From contig SSBO01000001.1 in the NCBI GenBank assembly GCA_005281725.1, positions 7,840,801 to 7,904,800 of the forward strand: a DNA stretch of 64,000 nucleotides, in the 5' to 3' direction. Positions 38,905 to 57,129 of the stretch are shown here, one piece after another (position 1 is the first letter of the stretch; every line of letters begins with the position of its first letter). Below the pieces are notes generated by a model. That model searched no databases. It had not been told where the DNA came from and saw only the letters and a program-made list of their open reading frames with translations. A program made the position numbers and the translations under genes. The stretch comes from Wuchereria bancrofti. Taxonomy: Eukaryota; Nematoda; Chromadorea; Rhabditida; Onchocercidae.

Positions 38905-40893
38905 AATGATAGAAATATTTATTTGTCAATGTTTCCAAAATAAGCAAATTTCTAATTGCAATTGCTATTATCTGCATTTGAAAGTGACAAAAAAACACGC
39001 AAAAAGATAAAAAAAAAATTTTGTCATTCTTATATGGGTTAATTAATTAATTGATTTAAATAAATTAATATTTAAAAAAGGTGAATTTGAATTAGTAATG
39101 GAAAAAATTCTCGGATATAAGTATAACTGTCCAAATAAAAGTGTTCATAACAAATTTTGTGCAATTTTATAATTGCTAGAAAAAGTTTTTAGTTTTGCAA
39201 CAAAATAAGATTTAGAATTTAAATGAAATAATTTCTGCTCGTTAACATATACATATATATTTTAAAGTTTGGTTCAGATTTTTGGAATTTAAAGCATAAT
39301 CTGCAACAATGTATCTTATTTTTGTAGTTCAAATATTACAAAAAAATGCTATGAATTTGGGATTTAAACAAATTAGAATTTAAATGAGTGAATATTTGAA
39401 TAAACTTAAATCTGACAAAGAAAGAATAAGGAAAGTTTTCAGATAGAAAAACACTTAAATATATTTCACAATTAAAATGTGTAAAAAGAAGAGCATCCCA
39501 ATTCAACTATTTTAGATATATATATATTACTTTAGTTTTATACGAGGAATGTTTGAAACTTGTGGAAAAGTTGTCATTTTTGGACTATTAAAACTTAAAA
39601 CTTATAATATTTATACCCTACTTAATGTTTATTTCACTAATTTAATAGTTTTTAATTACTTTACACTTATCTCAGACTGAGAAAATGCTATCCAATAATA
39701 AATAGATTAAAACTTTTCTCTTGTTTTAGTTGGATAATAAAGTGGCGCAGAAAGCAGATTACGACTAACCCAGAATACACGTGGCCCGGGAATAGCTAAT
39801 AAATGAAGGATGCAATAGTTATTCGATAATTTTAAAACTGAATATTTATTGGAAATGGACAATGACCAATTGAGTGCAATCAAAGAAATTAGTCCCTGAG
39901 CGAACAAATGGGTCATATTCCCAATTGCGCAAGTTTCATTAGTTATTAGCAAAAATGTATCAATTATCACTAATTTTCCTAATTTCTCACTGATAACGAT
40001 GACAATTTACAAGAAGTGCAATTGTTTCTATTTCAATTTGATATATGGCGGCTTTGTTCCAAGAGGGAAAATCCAGTGGTCCCTTATCTATAAATGTTTC
40101 AGATGTTTAAGCATAAACTGTACTAAGTATTAAACTGTATAAATTTCACAAATGTATCAGCTAAGCTTTTCATTTGTAATTAATATTATCGAATCATTCA
40201 TAGATTTTTTTCAATTTACCTATAAATTCCAAATTTGTTTTTATGCAAAATAATTAGTACTGAAAATGTTTACAAATTTTTTTTTTAATATACAATTCAA
40301 ATAATCAAAAACTCATTTTAATTAAAAAAAAATGTTAAAAAACAATTCATTTTCATCCTCTTTTTCTCTTTCCTTTTTGTTTTCTTTCTTTTAATTAAAA
40401 TTTGCAAAAAAGAAAAGAACAAGGAAAAAAAATTGAAAATAAAACAAAATGAAAAGAAAAACGAATAAAAAAAACGCAATTTTGGATGAATGAATTTGAA
40501 AAATATTACAAATGATGATAAAATTGCTATTTTAGAATAATTCGTTAAAAGGAAAAGCAAAAAAATAATAAATAAAACGAAAATTATAGATGAATGGTAA
40601 TTTATTTCATATTTCTTTAGCACCGATTTAAAAAAAAAGAAAAGAAATTTCTCTTTTGGTTAAGATTGCTCTAAAAACATATGTGTGTATACATTCATAT
40701 ATGTATAATAATCTTCCGGTTATTAAACTTTTAAGGTTTTTCATTTTTTTTTTTTTTTTTGTTTCTTAGAAGTATTTATTTTTATGCAAAATTTTCACAT
40801 ATATAAATATCAGTGAGAACTATTTTATTCGTAAATATTTCTTATTTAATTTTCTTTACATTATTGTTGAGTATATTATATATATTTATTTAT
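38905..40893. other. Spacer between SH2-kinase and serotonin transporter
   Basis: 2 kb. A less AT-rich patch at about 39710-40080 holds an 87-codon minus-strand frame that I do not recognise; it may be regulatory or a remnant. The stretch at 40320-40620 is A-rich with simple repeats. No gene is supported. Confidence 0.5.
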
Positions 40894-43800
40894 ATGGGCG
40901 AAGAATTGGTTCGTAATATTAAAAGTAAGTTTGTTTAAATTTAAAAATTTTTACACAAAAGTTATGAATGAAATATATAAAAAGAAAGAAAAGAAGTTTT
41001 TTTTTTACTTTTTTTTTATTAATTAGAAAAATAAATCTTCAAATGATACTTTACTGTTGTAAATTGTCGATTTTCATTTACAATTTATAATAAGTTACAG
41101 TTGTAGCTACCTAGAATTAGTAAAAAGTTATTGTTGTTTTATTTTGCTGAGAATGTTTTATATTTGGCTAATTAATTATTTAATTAACCAAAAGTTTTTC
41201 TATTAATATTATTAACAATGAAGTAAGTAAATTTTGGTAAAGATATATATTTTATGTATTTTACAAAATTATATCGTTTTCTCACATTATTAAATAATAT
41301 TTCCTATATACTTTCAGGTTTATCCTTCCAATTTAAGGATTTCCTTTCCGGTTTTTTTTACATCTAAAAAGCAGAACAAATATCTAATGCAAATGAAAAG
41401 CCTAAAATTAAGCCAACACATAATTTCTTATTCCAAAATGTATTCTTCTTTTTCCGACTGATATTAGCGATTATACTAGTTTTGTAGATAATATTACCAT
41501 TTCTCAGGAAAATGCAAAGTTTAATTGAACCCTGACCCTTTTGTTTGAAAGAATTTTTACAGTTTAACTAACCAAACTACTACTATTTAATATATCCTTG
41601 CAAAAAAAAAAAAAAACGTAACAAAGAAAAAATAAATAGAATTATAAAATCATTCCAGATATCTGTTTTTAGGAAATTAATGTTTTATTTAATGATCAAA
41701 ATGATTGATTTGCAAAAAAATTAAATAATTTTTAGAAAACAAGCAACGTTTAATACTCAATGATAAAAATGATGATGATAAGGGTGATAATGATAGCAAT
41801 GGCAATGATACAAAATTGGAAGAAATGATAAAAATAAAAAATGATAAGCAATTATTACGAAATGATTGGAATACAAATGATGAGAGTAGAGAAATTTGGA
41901 CTCGAAAAGCTGATTTTTTGCTATCTGTAATTGGCTTTGCCGTTGATTTAGCTAATGTTTGGCGTTTTCCATATTTGTGCTTCAAAAATGGCGGAGGTTT
42001 GTTTGCTTATTTTAACAAGAAAAAAAAAGATTGTTGCTTAATTAATTTTATGCAAATTAATTAATTATCATCATAAGTGATCATTTATTTTCAATTTCAA
42101 GTTAACACAAATTTAAACATTCATTCTTAAATTATTTAGAAAATAAATTGTTGGGAGAAAAAAAAAGGAAACGAAGAGAATATTTCTGACAAATTTAATG
42201 AAACGCATCATTTTTAAAAGTTGATTAATTACAAAAGTTAATTAAATTGGATTATTTCAGGAGCTTTTTTAATACCATATACATTAATGGTATTTTTTGC
42301 CGGTGTACCATTGTTTTATATGGAATTATCGCTTGGCCAATATTACAGAAAGGGAGCAGTCACCACTTGGGGTTGGATTTGCCCACTTTTTAAAGGTTGA
42401 AACATTTTAAGTTTTTTTTTAAAACTTTTTCCTCTTTTCTCTTTCAAAGTTCCAATGTTTGAAGATGATAGAACAATTAAAGAATGGTAATTTAATTGTT
42501 GAACTGAAATTTTGAAGAAAAATTTGTCACTGTTTTCAGTTTAACAACTATTGTTAAATTATTAATTGAAATATTTAGTGATGAAAGTTGATGAATGGCT
42601 AAATGAAGAAAGCAATGGAAAGATGTAAAGAATAATGATAAATGATAAAATATATTCAATGATATGAGGGAATCATAAATGACTGAATAAAGTATTCAGT
42701 GATAAAGAGATAAACAATAATCATAAATGATAAGGCGAGATACATCCAATTTTCAACGACAAGAGAAGATAACAAATTGAGCTAAAAAAGCTTGTGATAA
42801 ATGAAGGAATCAGTGATAATGGATAAAAAATTGCGATATGTGGATTGGGATGAAATATTTTGTGTGATAAGACAGAATTTACAAATAAAAAATAATTAAT
42901 GATAAACGAAAAGATTATGATAAAAGATGAAATTGATTTTTATAAATTTCAGGAATAGGATATTGTGTAATAATGATAGCATTTTATACGGATTTCTTCT
43001 ATAATGTAATTATTGCCTGGTCTCTGCATTTTTTCCTGAAATCATTTAGTACTCATTTGCCATGGGCATCATGTGAACATGAATATAACAGTGTCATATG
43101 TTATGAGCCAAGGTTATCATTCAGTAGCTTATCACAACCAATTGCAAATATTACAAAAATTATCACAATTAATCTAGAAATTAGTGAGAAATTTTTGTAA
43201 TAATAAAAAAATTTTTTTTTTTGTTATAAATTATTATAAAAATAATTGAAAATTTTAAAAATTTTACTTTATTCATAACCAGAGAAAAAATTATCAAAAT
43301 AAATTTGCTCTTTTTTCTTTGTTTTTATTAATTAAAACCCAAAGTTTTATTAATTAGAACTTAGACCTCCATTATGTAACTTATTAACAATTTAAATTAT
43401 TATTACTATTATTAGGCAACTTATTAATAATTTTATTATGTAATTCATTAACAATTTTAGTGTTTCGTTACGTAATTCATTAGCAATTTCAATATTTTAT
43501 TCAATATTGCACCAGCAACTCTAACATTTTATTATGGGATTCTTTGATCTTTCAGCTGGAATAATGACAAAGATAGCAAATGTGTCCAGCCATTAAATAT
43601 ATCTGACATGGGTGTTATATCTGCTGCTGAAGAATATTTCTAGTAAATTGTTTCCGGATTTATGAACAAGAATTTTTTTCGAATGAAAAAAACAAAAAAT
43701 CCCAAATTATCACTATTATTATTATGATTATCATTTACACCACTTTTATATTTACACTATTATTATCTTTCTAACATCCCTTAATATTATCATTTTTATT

Positions 43801-46800
43801 AACACTAACTTCATTGGCTACTGGCATTATTACTCTTCATTTTAACATCATTAATCATTTCTTTCTTATCATTATTGCCACTGATATATATTATTATCGA
43901 TCAGTATTAGTGAATAGAAAAAACAAAACCCAAGGAATCATACCTGACATTATTTATAGTAAGGAATTTCTTGGGTTGCATATGCCCGGTGCTCCAAATT
44001 CATCAGTAGCGCATTCATTGAACAATCTTGGTTCACTTAATTGGGAAATGGTATTTTGCCTTCTAATTGTTTATATCATTTGCTATTTTTCTCTTTGGAA
44101 AGGTATCAGAACAAGTGGAAAGGTTTGTTCCAAATTTCAATAAAGTTTCTAAAAAAAATTGAGAAGTTATATACTATATATAATGTAAAATGAATTTATT
44201 TATTTATTACTACTGTGAATTGAATGTATTTGTTTATTTACTATTTACGTTTATTTTCTTATTTATTTATTTATTGTACTAATAGCAATAACATTGATTG
44301 TAACAGATAGTATGGTTTACGGCAATATTTCCGTACGTTGTCCTACTAATACTGTTTATTCGTGGTATCACTCTACCGGGAGCTGAAAAAGGCATCAAAT
44401 ATTACATTGAGCCAAATCTTGAAATGCTAACTGTGCCAAGTGTTTGGCAAGATGCCGCAACTCAGGTATTCATTCACTTATCAATCATTATAAATTGATC
44501 TTAAGTAAAACAGTAATTAAATACTATAAACTAATTTCATTATTAAATTAATTCAAACTTTTGAATTTAAATCGCTAAAATTTGAATCACATTTAATAGA
44601 CTCTAAATTTTATTTGAAATTGAATTCGACGATAAAGTATTCATTTACAGCAAACAATAGAGAGAGATTTCTGTGAAGCATATTTAATCATCATTGTAAT
44701 TTGTTACATTTTCATTTTTGAATTAATTCTAAATATGCATAAATAGAGATATCATTGCTGTAATTATTACTGCAGCCAAATATATAAATATTATTATAAT
44801 AGTAAAATTATCGTAATTAATTTTGAATGAAATTAAAAGAAAAGCTCTTTGAAAGAAATGGATGAATTCAGGTTTTCTTTTCATTGGGACCAGGATTTGG
44901 TGTTTTAATGGCTTATTCATCATATAATGAATTTCATAACAATGTTTATCGGTAAGTTTCAATCTATGAGAAATAATTTTACTTCTGCAACTAATTATAT
45001 GAATGTAATAATTAATTCCAAATTTATAGAATGTTTTTCATTTGTCAAAATTAGCATTCATTTTTCTTTAAAAAAAAATTCATTTTTCTTTGCTTAGATA
45101 ATTTGTAATAAATGTTTGACTCAAACTACAACATATGTATTATCTTATAGCAATTCATACAATATTCAAACAATATTCAATTATTTGAATTGAATTAATT
45201 AAACTGTAATTAACTCGTATTCACTAATAATGTTACCTTTATTTCCAACTCACTTTTTTCCATAAAGTTGTTGTTAGAAAATAAGATTAATTTTTTTCTA
45301 ATTTATTGATTAATTATTTTGCTCTCACATTTTTGTTCACCAATTTTTTTTTTGCTAGAAAATATTGAAATTAATACAATGGAATATATATCAACTGATA
45401 TTAAATTAATTTAATCGAATTAAAAAAATTACAGTGATGCATTAATAACAAGTGCAATTAATTGCGCAACAAGTTTTCTCTCTGGTTTTGTCATCTTTTC
45501 GGTAAATTTTTTTCATTTTCATTTTTCCCACATCCCTTATCATTTTCAACGATTCAGTTTTAAAGTGTTTCAATTATTTTTAAGTGTTTAATTATTTCAA
45601 GTACTTCAATTAATATTTCATTAAAACTTCAATTCAACATACTTTTTAAAATTTCATGTACTTGGCTATATGTCCTGTAAAAGTGGTAAACCAATACAAG
45701 ATGTTGCCCAGGTAGGCTATTTTTATGCCAAAATTATTTTTCCGTATCTTCTAGACATATTAGTAATATAGGAAAATTGATAACTATGTACTATTGATTA
45801 ATTTTTGCTTATCTTTTTTTTTGACTTATCATTTTTTTGACTTATTTCTAAGTTTTTTCACGACTATTTTATTTGGTTTTGTTATTAATTTGTAGTAGTA
45901 ATATTTATTCAATTCTACCTGTTTAATTATTTTACAATTAATTTTATTACAGTGATGCATGATTCATTTCATTTTGAGATAACTGATTTTACTTCTTCTT
46001 CCTTTACAATGAGATAAATGATTTACAGGAAGGTCCAGGACTTGTTTTTGTTGTCTATCCGGAAGCATTAGCAGCAATGCCGGGTTCATCAATATTTTCC
46101 GTCATTTTTTTTCTTATGCTGCTTACACTTGGATTAGATAGTTCAGTAAGTTTCATTATTTTCTTTTTTTTTTCATTTAGCTTTTATTATTTCTTTTTTC
46201 TTTTTTTTCTCACTTCACATATTTTTGCATAAATTTTTGAAAGAATGCAAAACAAATTGATTAAATTTTCTCACATTTTTAATTTAATTGTACTTTTACT
46301 TTCGCATTCTTCTAATTGCTTTCTAATGATGACAATTAACTTTGATAATCTAACTCTATCATATGAAATTTTCTTTAGTAAAATTACTGATATACAGAAA
46401 TTTTAATTTCCATCTTGTTTAATGGAATACGATGTTAATAATAAAATTATAAAATAAAAAATTTAATACTTGTATTGAAAAATTAAATGTTCAAAAAATG
46501 AAAATTGATACTGGAAAAAAAAATGATTTTGAATTTACTTGGTGAAATTAAATAATTCAAAAAAATGGATAAATGGATAAATTTATTAATTAGAAAATTT
46601 AGTTTGGTGGTTCGGAAGCAATAATTACTGCATTAAGTGATGAATTTCCGTTACTAAAACGTCATCGCGAATATTTTGTTGGCATACTGTTTACAGTTTA
46701 TATGTTTATTGGAATTGCTATATGTACTAAGGTTGTTTCCTTTTAATATTTTATATTTTAATATATTTTAAGTAATAATTGAAAAATTTAATCTCTTTCT

Positions 46801-48456
46801 TCTTTGATGAAATCTAAATTCAGAAATGAAGTTATTATTTGAACTAAAAAATGGGAAAAAAAAATGGAATTATTACTTTTGACCTACAATTTGTATTACT
46901 GTTAGGAGTTTAGTTTCAGATTAATTATTCTTATCATGTATCAATAATTACTGATGACTAATCTATCTGGTTATCATAATTAAACTTATATATTTAATAT
47001 AATTATATTAACATATATTAATATACACATTTATGTTTTGTCAGATAAATCATGACAAAATATAATTATTTTTCAAAAAATTCTTTTTAAATGATATCTT
47101 TTTAGCAAATAACAAATTAATTGTTACGTTGATTAGTTGAAATTAATTAATAGTTTTATTTAGGGTGGTATTCTAATTATGGAATGGTTAATTGTGTACG
47201 GTACTTCATGGGGCTTATTAATTGCGGTTTTTTGTGAAACAATTGTCATTTCCTTCATTTATGGTCATTGCACTTAACATTTCAAATTCTTATTAGCATA
47301 AATAACTTGCTAATAATCATTTTGATTTGACCATAGATGGTCATTTTTGTTAATTTTTAGTCATTGATATTAAAACAAAAGGAAAAAAAAAACATTTTAA
47401 GTATTTCAGTTCGAAAAAAGAATTAATCCATATTACTATAGTATTTTTTAGGCTAAAGAAAAAATTGATTACTTTTCTTGTTGCAATTTATCATAGTTAT
47501 AATTCTTACTTAACTTAATGAATATATTAAAACGGTTTGTATGGTAATTATTGTCCCGAATAGTGATATATACATATATATATATAATCATATCCAGTAT
47601 CATGATGATAAGAAAAATTCATTCCGATCATCTTAATGATATGATAAAATTCATCGTGACTAGGCAAGAAAAAAAAAGCATTTTTGTCTAATTATTATTT
47701 TCAGGAATAAATAATTTTGTGCAAAATTTAAAAGAAATGCTAGGCTTTGAGCCTGGATATTACTGGCGTTTATGTTGGACTATTGGTGCGCCACTTTTTT
47801 TACTGGTAAAAAATTTCATACCTATTTGTATTGTGAATAATGTAAATAAATCTCAACACATACTGTTAAGTTTTTTCCTCTGTAAAATTATTTAAAATTT
47901 TACAATTTTTAATTGTTAATTTATGCTAACATTTTGATCTATTTTAGTGTACAATAATCAGTTGTTTCGCTAATTACGAACCATTAAAGTATCAAGATTT
48001 TGTTTATCCTCAAATAGCTAATATTCTTGGCATACTATTCTCTCTCTCAACTATATCAGTAATTTTTATTGTTGGCTTCTATAAACTTTACACTGAGAAA
48101 GGTGATACATTCACTATGGTATGTTCTCACTAAATCAATCCATTCAAATTCAATTATTCATTTAATTAAATAATGAAGCAACTGTTAAAATCTTTGAAAT
48201 AGCATATTAAGATGTAACTTTTAACTTTTGTAATTTCAAAACACAACAAATAATTTTGTTGCAATATTTTCTTTAAACTTAGAACAATTGAGTGATATAG
48301 GTTTGTCCCAGTTTTATCTGTTGCAATCAAAGGTGAAAGTTCAATGCATATATTTTGTTTTAGAAATTGAAAGCAGTTTTAACGCCTCAACGACGGGACC
48401 TTATTTACAGTAATGAAATTATCGGATCTACATCAAATGATGAAATAAATTTGTAA
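40894..48456 (+). CDS. mod-5: Serotonin-type SLC6 neurotransmitter transporter (SERT/mod-5-like)
   Basis: Sixteen exons: 40894-40924, 41736-41996, 42261-42395, 42953-43112, 43556-43642, 43897-44122, 44307-44465, 44872-44951, 45435-45501, 45658-45711, 46029-46145, 46603-46731, 47164-47263, 47705-47805, 47948-48118, 48364-48456; 656 residues in one frame. TM1 has [17 protein letters not shown] with Asp81, the amine-binding aspartate of monoamine carriers. Next come [42 protein letters not shown] and LTLGLDSS. The wording throughout is closest to SERT, whose job is Na+/Cl--coupled serotonin reuptake at the plasma membrane; a dopamine carrier is less likely. The large extracellular loop carries N-glycosylation sites (NIS, NKT, NSS). 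The exons at 43897 and 45658 are fixed by homology and phase but lack an AG acceptor. Confidence 0.88.
42580..42930 (+). repeat. GATAA-rich block in transporter intron 3
   Basis: About twelve GATAA words in 350 bp, many within ATGATAAATGATAA-like units, in the intron before the exon at 42953. It could be a simple degenerate repeat or a cluster of GATA-factor sites; the sequence alone does not decide. Confidence 0.5.
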
Positions 48457-49432
48457 CAGTGTAATTCCTTTTGATTTTGACGAAATGTACTTTCACGAAT
48501 AGCAGTAACATACACATGTACTTTAGCGAAGTTAAGTGGAAAAAGAGAAATCAAAACGAAAACAAATTCCCTGAAATGTAGATTTTCCAATTTGTAACTA
48601 GATGACATCACGAACTTCATCACTTTATATCTTACCTTTACAGCAATTCATCCATTGTCTTAAAATTTCTTTAAGCATTAAACTTAAATATAAAAACGCA
48701 TTTATATATAAATCGATCCTTTCTCCGATATTTAAAGTGCACATATGATAGCTCTGTGGCTGCAGAACTCCATGGAGGAATTGATGAAAGTAATTTAAAT
48801 GAACATATTACCAAATTAAATAGAACAAAGTAGTCTGAACCATCTGAAGGTGCGGAAAATGAAGGAATCCCGAGAAGCTGCAATCCAGATTACCGACTAA
48901 AGAAAATTGACGCTACACTGTCAAGCGCATGCTAGGCTGTTGGGACAGATTTGTACTACACTGCAACATCATGTAAATCACCTTTATTTAAAGGGAATAG
49001 CTCTTAAAGATTACAAAAAGATTAAAAGATGAAAGTAAAAATTCTGATAAATTAAAATTTTTTAATAGACTTTCAAGAATATTTTGGAAAAAAAGCACTA
49101 GAAAAAGCTGGTTAAAATAATGAAAACATATAGGAGTAGAGCAAAAAAGAAACACATAGAAATTCATTGTTATAACTTTGCAACAGCCAATGCAAACAGA
49201 AAGTGAAAAACTGGAGATGAATTTCAAAAACAAGAAAGTGAGACGGGAATAACTACTCTCAAACCTGTCAAATTACTGAGTTAAAGTTAAAATTTGAGAC
49301 TAAGCTATCTCGTTCTGATTCGATTTGCATATATATAACACTAAAATATTAAAAGTAGCAAAACGATTCACGAAACTGTCCAGCCCATAAAACAAATAAC
49401 AAAACAATCTCAAACAAATGAAACGAAAACCA
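48457..49432. other. Convergent spacer between transporter and Hsp110
   Basis: About 1 kb containing the 3' UTRs of the two tail-to-tail genes. Only short chance frames on either strand; no additional gene seen. Confidence 0.65.
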
Positions 49433-55131
<5,699 letters not shown>

Positions 55132-56840
55132 TTAATGAACAAATAATGTGTTTCACGAAAGAATGGTATCACTGGAAAAAAAGCATCGTAAAACATGAGA
55201 AATGTGGAGTTTTTTTCTCCATACCTAATTATTATCAGTAAGTGGATACTGCCTGCACTCTATTACCAATGACGAAGGGTATAGAAAAATCAGGTGAACT
55301 GTCATAAGGTATATGAATCGGTCATTACTTGAATTGAAAAAAGAAAAATTCACGGCCATTTAAAAGAATAAAAGGTTTATCACACGAAAGATAAGGAACT
55401 CATTCACTGTCAAATCGCTGGAATGGTATAGTTTTACTCATCACGATCAGCGATGCGATTAAAGGTTGTAGGTCATGGTCATTAGAACTGTCAAGTGTCA
55501 TAAACTACCGCAAGATGAAAATCAGAAAGCGTAACTATCGATAACTACAGCTAAAAATACTGGGAGACGTTTGTTCAAACATATATTTTTATTTGTTTTT
55601 TTGAAGACTTCAATCTGAGTTGTACTGTAAAGATTAAGTTGCACTGCAAAAATTAAATTGATAAAAAAAGTGAAAGGTAAACAGATCTGGAGACTATCAG
55701 AATTACACTTCATATCATTTAACCGCAGTTCCATAGTAACTGAACTGCATTTCTTAACCTAAAACTGACCTTTAAATTTCATTCCTAAACATCTCATATT
55801 ATGAACTTGAGGTTACAATATGTTATACCTCTGGAAGAAAAAAACATCCGACCTTTTAGTTTTCAGTTACTATTCAAAGTCTAGCAAGACAAAAATGTCC
55901 GCGTAATGTTTTTACCTATTCAAAAATGCTGCTCGAGAGCTCTTAAAACTTATAAAATTTGTGTCCACGATATACGAGTCAACCAATAAGAATAGAAAAC
56001 TAAAAGAAATAAGATGAATCAAAGCGGTGCATCACAGAAGGAAGAGAATCTATGCTTTTTCTGTGCGAATTTCTCCCTCTCTCTCTTTCTCTCCCACCCT
56101 TCCTCTTTATCTCTTTTTCCCTGCGTACCCAGCATAAATGCAAAAGAAAAAACTCTGCACCTCAAAAGTGAAAGAAAACAAATGCATTTCGCAATAAAAA
56201 TTACACATACATGAAAAAGTGCTGAAAAAACAGGAAGAGTGGGGAATAAAAGTTAGAAGCACTAAGTAAATTTCTGATATATTTAACCAGAATTATGTGA
56301 TAATAAAGGATCATTAAATGAATGAAATTTTCAGATTAAAAAAACCAATAAAAAAAAAGACCAAATAAGTATATACGTATTGCACTGCACAATTGACATG
56401 AATAAACAAAGCATATATATGCTTTCGCACGTGGAAAATTTCACAAATCAATAAGTGAAACCACACATCGAGATTGCCGTTTCAAATACGTAAGTGACAC
56501 AAATTTTGTCCGTTAATGTAAAGTAAGGTAGCATGACCAGCAATTAAGAAGCACGCATGCAAAGTGACGAAATATGTATGATAACTAGTTGATTTGTCTA
56601 ATAACCCCGGAAAAATCTTACAAAAAACTAAAATTCATTTGCTGAGGAAAAAAAATTCGGCTTTTCATTTAGTTTTCCAAAAAAGGAGAAATTATTGGAA
56701 TATACTTTCTATTTCATTTCTCTCTGTAATGCTAACCAAATAAATTTGTATGTAACATCATATCTGAGGATAATTTGCTTATTTACCTATCCACTCTACG
56801 CCTAACAATCAACCATTAACATACGAATTCCAGGATTGAC

Positions 56841-56890
56841 AGCAACCAAGCAACCAATCAACAACCAACCAACCAACCAATCAACCAATC
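56841..56890. repeat. CAACCAAT tandem block
   Basis: Imperfect CAAC/CAAT units in about 50 bp. On the minus strand, towards Hsp110, these read ATTGGTTG; on the plus strand they contain several CCAAT pentamers. Directly next to a heat-shock element. Confidence 0.6.
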
Positions 56891-56919
56891 GGCCGTCACC
56901 GCCCAATTGATTTCGTCAC

Positions 56920-56932
56920 GAAAGTTCGAGAA
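56920..56932 (-). promoter_or_regulatory. Perfect heat-shock element 1
   Basis: GAAAGTTCGAGAA matches nGAAnnTTCnnGAAn exactly, three alternating units as bound by an HSF trimer. It lies 1.97 kb upstream of the Hsp110 start codon. The site is symmetric, so strand and target are inferred from the neighbouring chaperone gene. Confidence 0.65.
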
Positions 56933-56970
56933 CATTGCAGAACGGTAGTTTGCTATTTTTGCTAACAAAT

Positions 56971-57086
56971 GAGGGAGATGAAGAGGAAAAGGAAGGACGG
57001 CAGAGAATGGAGGAATGAAGGAGGCAGGGGGAGATGGACGTAAGAAATGATGAGGGAAAAGAAGCCAAGAGAATGAGACAGGGAGT
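56971..57086. promoter_or_regulatory. Polypurine (GA-rich) tract
   Basis: About 115 bp almost entirely purine on the plus strand, with GAGGGAGATGAAGAGG-like units, placed between the two heat-shock elements. Such tracts can form non-B DNA or bind GAGA-type factors; no particular factor is implied by the sequence. Confidence 0.55.
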
Positions 57087-57116
57087 TTATGATGCAAAAA
57101 CTCTTTATGCATTAAA

Positions 57117-57129
57117 GAAGTTTCTCGAA
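57117..57129 (-). promoter_or_regulatory. Perfect heat-shock element 2
   Basis: GAAGTTTCTCGAA is a second exact three-unit element, 185 bp from the end of the first, on the far side of the polypurine tract and 2.17 kb from the Hsp110 start codon. Confidence 0.65.

Noticed and set aside
39707..39970. 87-codon minus-strand frame in a less AT-rich patch
   Set aside because: No recognisable family, no flanking exons, and overlap with a probable regulatory spacer. Kept only as a remark.
56971..57086. Possible simple-repeat artefact instead of a regulatory tract
   Set aside because: Kept as low-confidence regulatory because it sits between two exact heat-shock elements; the units are irregular, unlike a slippage repeat.
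56858..57112. 84-codon Pro/Phe-rich minus-strand frame
   Set aside because: Translation of the polypurine tract and the CAACCAAT block.
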